Origin: Coriaria nepalensis
Lineage: Eukaryota > Streptophyta > Magnoliopsida > Cucurbitales > Coriariaceae
Direction of reading: 5' to 3'
Assembly: GCA_027186245.1 (NCBI GenBank)
Contig: CP114498.1
Span: 6,393,501 to 6,457,500 of the forward strand
Length of the DNA: 64,000 nucleotides
Each line of letters starts with the position of its first letter. Positions within the stretch are counted from its first letter, which is position 1. A program made the position numbers and the translations under genes. A model generated the notes under the pieces. It saw nothing but the letters and a program-made list of their open reading frames with translations. It was not told the origin of the DNA and searched no databases. Of the stretch, positions 60,095-64,000 are shown piece after piece.

Positions 60095-60620
60095 AAGGGG
60101 GAGTTTGTTAAGTTGTTGACTTATTCCATCTTTGTATTGGTTATGTTAATAATGTCTTAATTTCTTAGACTTCTAGTTTATGCTTTCTCGTTCCTATAGC
60201 CTCGTCTTTAGGATGTGTAAACATGTAGTTTTATTTATGTTATTCTGTTTTGTAAGGCTTGTATTAAGCCCTAGTATCTTAGTGAATAAATCAAGCTTTT
60301 GAACTCCCATTTTATTTGTGCTATTGTTTAGAGCTTGAGAGTACAACACTATCCACCATTTTACCAAATCAATCTGTAATAACAACTCCAAATGCAGCTC
60401 GGCCAGAGAGTTGGAGAAAAGCCTCTTCAAAATATAGCTAAAGCAGCAATAAGGGGGAGGGGACCAGTGAGGGCGATTCAGATTAGGCTTGGGAGTATTT
60501 TGTTTGGAAATGGGGAGGCTTATCTTTATAAATTCACCCACTGAAGTCAATGCTTTTTTCATAACTTTATAGGGATTTGAGAGAGATTTGTTGAAGGTCC
60601 AGTTACTCCTTAAAGTGGGG
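60095..60620 (+). mobile_element. Polypurine tract and probable 3' LTR of the copia element
   Basis: AAGGGGGAG at 60095-60103 is a typical polypurine tract. It is followed by TGTTAAGTTGTTGAC at 60106, the likely LTR start. An AATAAA-type signal occurs near 60284. The right LTR border is not resolved; a LINE fragment begins near 60690. Confidence 0.6.
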
Positions 60621-60689
60621 ACATAAATTTTTCTTTTTTAAACTCATCAAGGTTCAAAATTTCCATTACAAATGCTCAAAGAATTTTTT

Positions 60690-62430
60690 TTTTCTTTTTT
60701 AAAACATAACCCATGTGTGGCGGGGAGCCCAAGTGAGCTTCCACACCACACATAATCAGTCCAAGAGCATAGGAGTAACATATGCATTATTGATTCTTCT
60801 TCTTTTCCACAGCTCGAGCAAATAGGAGAGGCGAGGAGCTTCCTGATCCAGAGAGATAAGTTCGAAGCAAGAGAGTTTGAGAGAGCCCTCTAGAAAAAGT
60901 ATTAGATCTTAGGAGGAGCAAGTAAAATCTAAATAGAATTCCAAACTTTCTTATCAATTATTTTAGAATACGAAGGTTTAGCTGAAATTGTGATAGGATT
61001 ATTTTCCTTCATTCTAGCTTTACCCAAACTTGACTCTGTAGACACCATCCTTACGAAAATGCTAGATTAAAGAATCTTCCTTAAGCTCCCTAGGAAAAAG
61101 GATATTATCAATAAGTTTGAGAATATGAGTAGGAACAAAAGAACTAATTAGCTTTGTTTTTTACTTTCTACTTTAATGATCCATAATTTCACGTACCTTA
61201 TTAACTTCAAAAGGCAAGTCTAGGCTAAAAGAGGAGAGGGGGCTAAAATCAACGTAAGGTACCTATTAATTGTGCCAAAAGTTAACAACTTCTCCATTCC
61301 CGACTGACCAAAAAGTCATTTTTCACAAAATCTTTCCCAATCAGAATACTTGACCAACTCCAAGAAGTTTTGGCTCATTTTCTTGCAACACACGGATTGT
61401 CATTGGGGAAGTATATCCCTTAAAGTATATCCCTTATTGAAAAGCCTACAAAATTGCTTACCTAGCAAAGCATTGTTGAAATCTTCTAGATCTTTAAATT
61501 CTAATCCACCAGCCAATTGAGGGTCTGACAGCTTGTTCCAACTAACCCAATGCAACCTATTTTGCTCTTTTTGTTGTCCTCACTCGAAATTAGACTGTAG
61601 AATTGATGTCCTTACGGAATTTTTTCGAGAATTTAAAGATCAGCATTAGATAAGTAGGAATAGCCATTGCCACCGCCTTTATCATAATTTCCCTACCTCT
61701 ATATGACATCAACTTTTGCAGCAACTTTTGCTTCCTCTTCTTGAGTCTGGCAAAGTCTTTCTCCTTAACATAGGCAAAAGTATCATATTTAGATTCTCCC
61801 ATAAGTTAGGAATTCCCAAGTAGGTGCCGAAATTCCGAGACCTTTGAGGTTTAAGATTGATTCCAAAGAGGACTTAAATGAAGTCGGGGCATTAGAACTG
61901 AAAACACTGCTTGATTCATCCAAGTTGACCCATTGATTCGATGCCTTACAGTAAGTATTATAATTTCCATGAGTCTTAAACAATTATCTTCACTAGCTTA
62001 TATGAAAAATAAGGAATCATCTGCGGAAAACAGGTAAGAGATCATAGGACAAGCTCTAGATAACTTGAGACCTTTAAGAGTATTAGTGGCCACTGCTCTC
62101 GAAACCATAATAGATAGTATGTCTACCACCAATGAAAAGAGGTAAGGGGAAATATGATCCCCTTGCCTAATACCCCTAGAAGGAAGAATTTTGCACGATC
62201 TTTTGCTTTTAATAACTAGGTTATAAGAGACCGAGGACATGCACTCCACAACCCAATCAATCCATATGTCTAGAAAGGTCATTCTTACCATCATCTCCCT
62301 AAGAAAGACTCATTCAACCCGGTCATAGGCTTTGTTCATGTCTATCTTCACAGCAACTCCCATTCAACCCGATCAAAACTTTAAAACAAATTTTATAAAC
62401 AAAGCAGCATAGGCTAATTGGATGAAAAGA
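60690..62430 (-). pseudogene. LINE (L1-type) reverse transcriptase fragment, 5' truncated
   Basis: The minus strand encodes the C-terminal half of a plant non-LTR retrotransposon ORF2. It carries LPSRGIRQGDHISPYLFSLV (62210-62150), LKGLKLSRACPMISYLFSAD (62080-62020; FADD box changed to SADD), an RT thumb piece at 61802-61590 (LLQKLMSYRGREIMIKAVAM, AIPTYLM), QLAGGLEFKDLEDFNNALLG near 61500 and a zinc-finger RVT region near 60900-60760 (ALSNSLASNLSLWIRKLL, SPICSSCGKEEESIMHM, then CSWTDYVW). T-rich tracts at 60625-60640 and 60681-60700 may be the poly(A) end. Frameshifts and stops are present. Confidence 0.85.
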
Positions 62431-62606
62431 AATAAAGGCCCTTAGCTCACCCTACTAGGAGAGGAAACAAGAAACCCACCAAGGTGAAGAAGGAAGAAAA
62501 CCAAATGGATCAAACGAGATGGATGAAGAAATTGAACGAGATTGTGATAAACTCTAAAGATTAGGGGTTATACCTAAGATTACCTAGAGGATTCTCTATT
62601 TTAGAG

Positions 62607-62692
62607 AAAGAAACTCCCATTCTAGAGAGGATATTAGCTTGGTGTGCAAAAAGAAACTCCCATTCTAGAGAGGATATTAGCTTGATGTGCAA
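62607..62692. repeat. 43-bp tandem repeat, 2 copies
   Basis: Copies at 62607-62649 and 62650-62692 start AAAGAAACTCCCATTCTAGA and end TTAGCTTGRTGTGCAA, with one G/A difference. Confidence 0.95.
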
Positions 62693-63040
62693 TTAAAGTC
62701 ACATATTCTTATTCATGGTTAACTAACTAAAGTTCAAAGGGAAAAGTAATAAAGGAATTTCACTAACCAACAAGGCCCACATCGCCCTCTATTCAATCTT
62801 GCCTAGGTCACCATATAATCTTTCTAGTACTTAGATCTCATTTAGAAACCACTACTCCTTCGAACAATCGGTTGATACGACAAGCTTTCAAAATGGTTGA
62901 TAATTTATAATATGGATTGAATTTTTATCATTATAAATATATAATTTAATTATACAATATATGATGTGATTTAATAATTATATAAATATCAAAATAATTC
63001 ATTTTTTTAGGATTTATATCAATTGTAACTATTTTATATG

Positions 63041-63077
<37 letters not shown>

Positions 63078-64000
63078 AATATTCATATTGGCTTGTAATA
63101 GTTGAATTTAGAAGTACTTTTGATTATAAATTTATACATTGCACGTGTGTAAATTCTAACACATCTCTGTCGTATCAAAAACCGAGACCAGTCAATAATA
63201 TTATATTAATCTTCAAAAGCATATAATAATTTAAGATTTTTGGAAAAAAAAAGGAAGAAAAAAAAAAGAAAATGGTATTTATTAACGTGACGGCGAAATG
63301 TATTGGACATATAAAATAAATACGAGGAAAACAAGAGCAAGAGATCGACAAGCCATTTTCATTGGCTGTGACACTCTTTCCGTCACAGACGTTAAAATTG
63401 AGGAGATGCTCGTAGCGAGGCGATAGAGTGGGACCAGTATCAAGGTTTGTACTTTGTAGAAAGCGTCGTAATATAATATAAGTAGACCTCTCGTATCTTT
63501 TTTGTACCGTTAGGACAATTTTGCCCTTAATTGCACCAAAACGAGAAAAAGTTTAAAATGGCGGATTGAGCGGATTCGAGAGAGTTTTAAGACCTGATCT
63601 AAAAATGGCGGATGATCCTTTTATGAAACCATACCCGACCGTCAGTGGAAGGAACTCATCGGAATCGGACGGCAATGAATCAGTTTAAAATGAGTGAGTG
63701 AGTTCTTTTTATTAAAAAATTTCAGATTTTAATAATTTAAAAGATATTATAATTCATTCAAAAAGTTATATATCTCAAGTTTCGATATCTCTAAATAAAA
63801 AATATTTAGGAATATAAAAGAAGGGTGTTTTTTTTTTTACATGATAGTATATAAATACTAATATTTAGATTTAAAGATTTGTGTGGTTAAGACATACTAT
63901 AGAATATATTAAATAATTTTAATTAAAAATTGATATAATTCTAATTTTAATATATTATAATATGTATAGAATGAGATTAATTATATGATATTAAATTTAA
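62693..64000. other. Terminal AT-rich spacer
   Basis: No gene is supported. It contains an (AT)n microsatellite at 63043-63074 and a more GC-balanced stretch at 63340-63690 that could be a promoter or 5' UTR. The only ATG frame there (63605-63688, 27 residues, MADDPFMKPYPTVSGRNSSE...) is very short. Confidence 0.5.

Noticed and set aside
1..64000. tRNA, rRNA or other structured RNA genes
   Set aside because: None was recognised by eye. A covariance-model scan would be needed to exclude small RNA genes.

Overview
The window is nuclear DNA of a flowering plant, most likely a eudicot. It has GT-AG introns, AT-rich intergenic DNA, plant-only gene families (TMK receptor kinase, GH17-X8 glucanase, XTH, UGT75) and many decayed LTR retroelements. 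No species call is justified from the sequence alone. There is no CRISPR, operon or prokaryotic feature. Coordinates of spliced genes were built by hand from reading-frame continuity and splice consensus.

Layout. 1-4521 (+): most of a U2AF65 splicing-factor gene, cut at its 5' end by the window, with 12 visible exons and one GC-AG intron. 5930-7691 (-): a three-exon GH17 beta-1,3-glucanase with a C-terminal X8 domain. 9125-12725: a wrecked Ty3/gypsy element of Tat type, with a second RNase H, an integrase and an antisense coiled-coil reading frame. 13845-16964 (-): a complete two-exon TMK-type LRR receptor kinase. 19200-24050 (-): a decayed Ty3/gypsy element with a recognisable initiator-Met primer-binding site and a long LTR. 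24060-27080 (+): a 5'-truncated Ty1/copia element with a 0.5 kb internal tandem duplication. 27328-33432 (-): two closely related UGT75 glycosyltransferases, with a U-box E3 gene fragment between them. 34212-38905 (-): a structurally complete but dead copia element with 201 bp LTRs, TA...TA termini and an ATATC target-site duplication. 40350-42720 (+): another copia remnant. 44941-46335 (+): a third, more diverged UGT75 in the opposite orientation. 47460-49120 (-): a copia gag/protease remnant. 49560-53460 (-): a gypsy gag with its leader, plus a retroelement ORF1-type fragment. 54722-55773 (-): a three-exon xyloglucan endotransglucosylase/hydrolase. 58730-60600 (+): a copia remnant with serial short duplications. 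60690-62430 (-): a LINE fragment. The rest is AT-rich spacer.

The intact host genes form no single pathway. GH17-X8 and XTH both act on cell-wall glucans, TMK is a plasma-membrane receptor kinase, U2AF65 is a core splicing factor, and the three UGTs are a small specialised-metabolism cluster expanded by duplication and then spread apart by transposons. The most distinctive signals are the uneven divergence of the two tandem UGTs (conserved donor half, diverged acceptor half), substitutions in and next to their PSPG box, the TA...TA copia element, the antisense frame in the Tat element, and the GC-AG intron inside the U2AF65 UHM domain.
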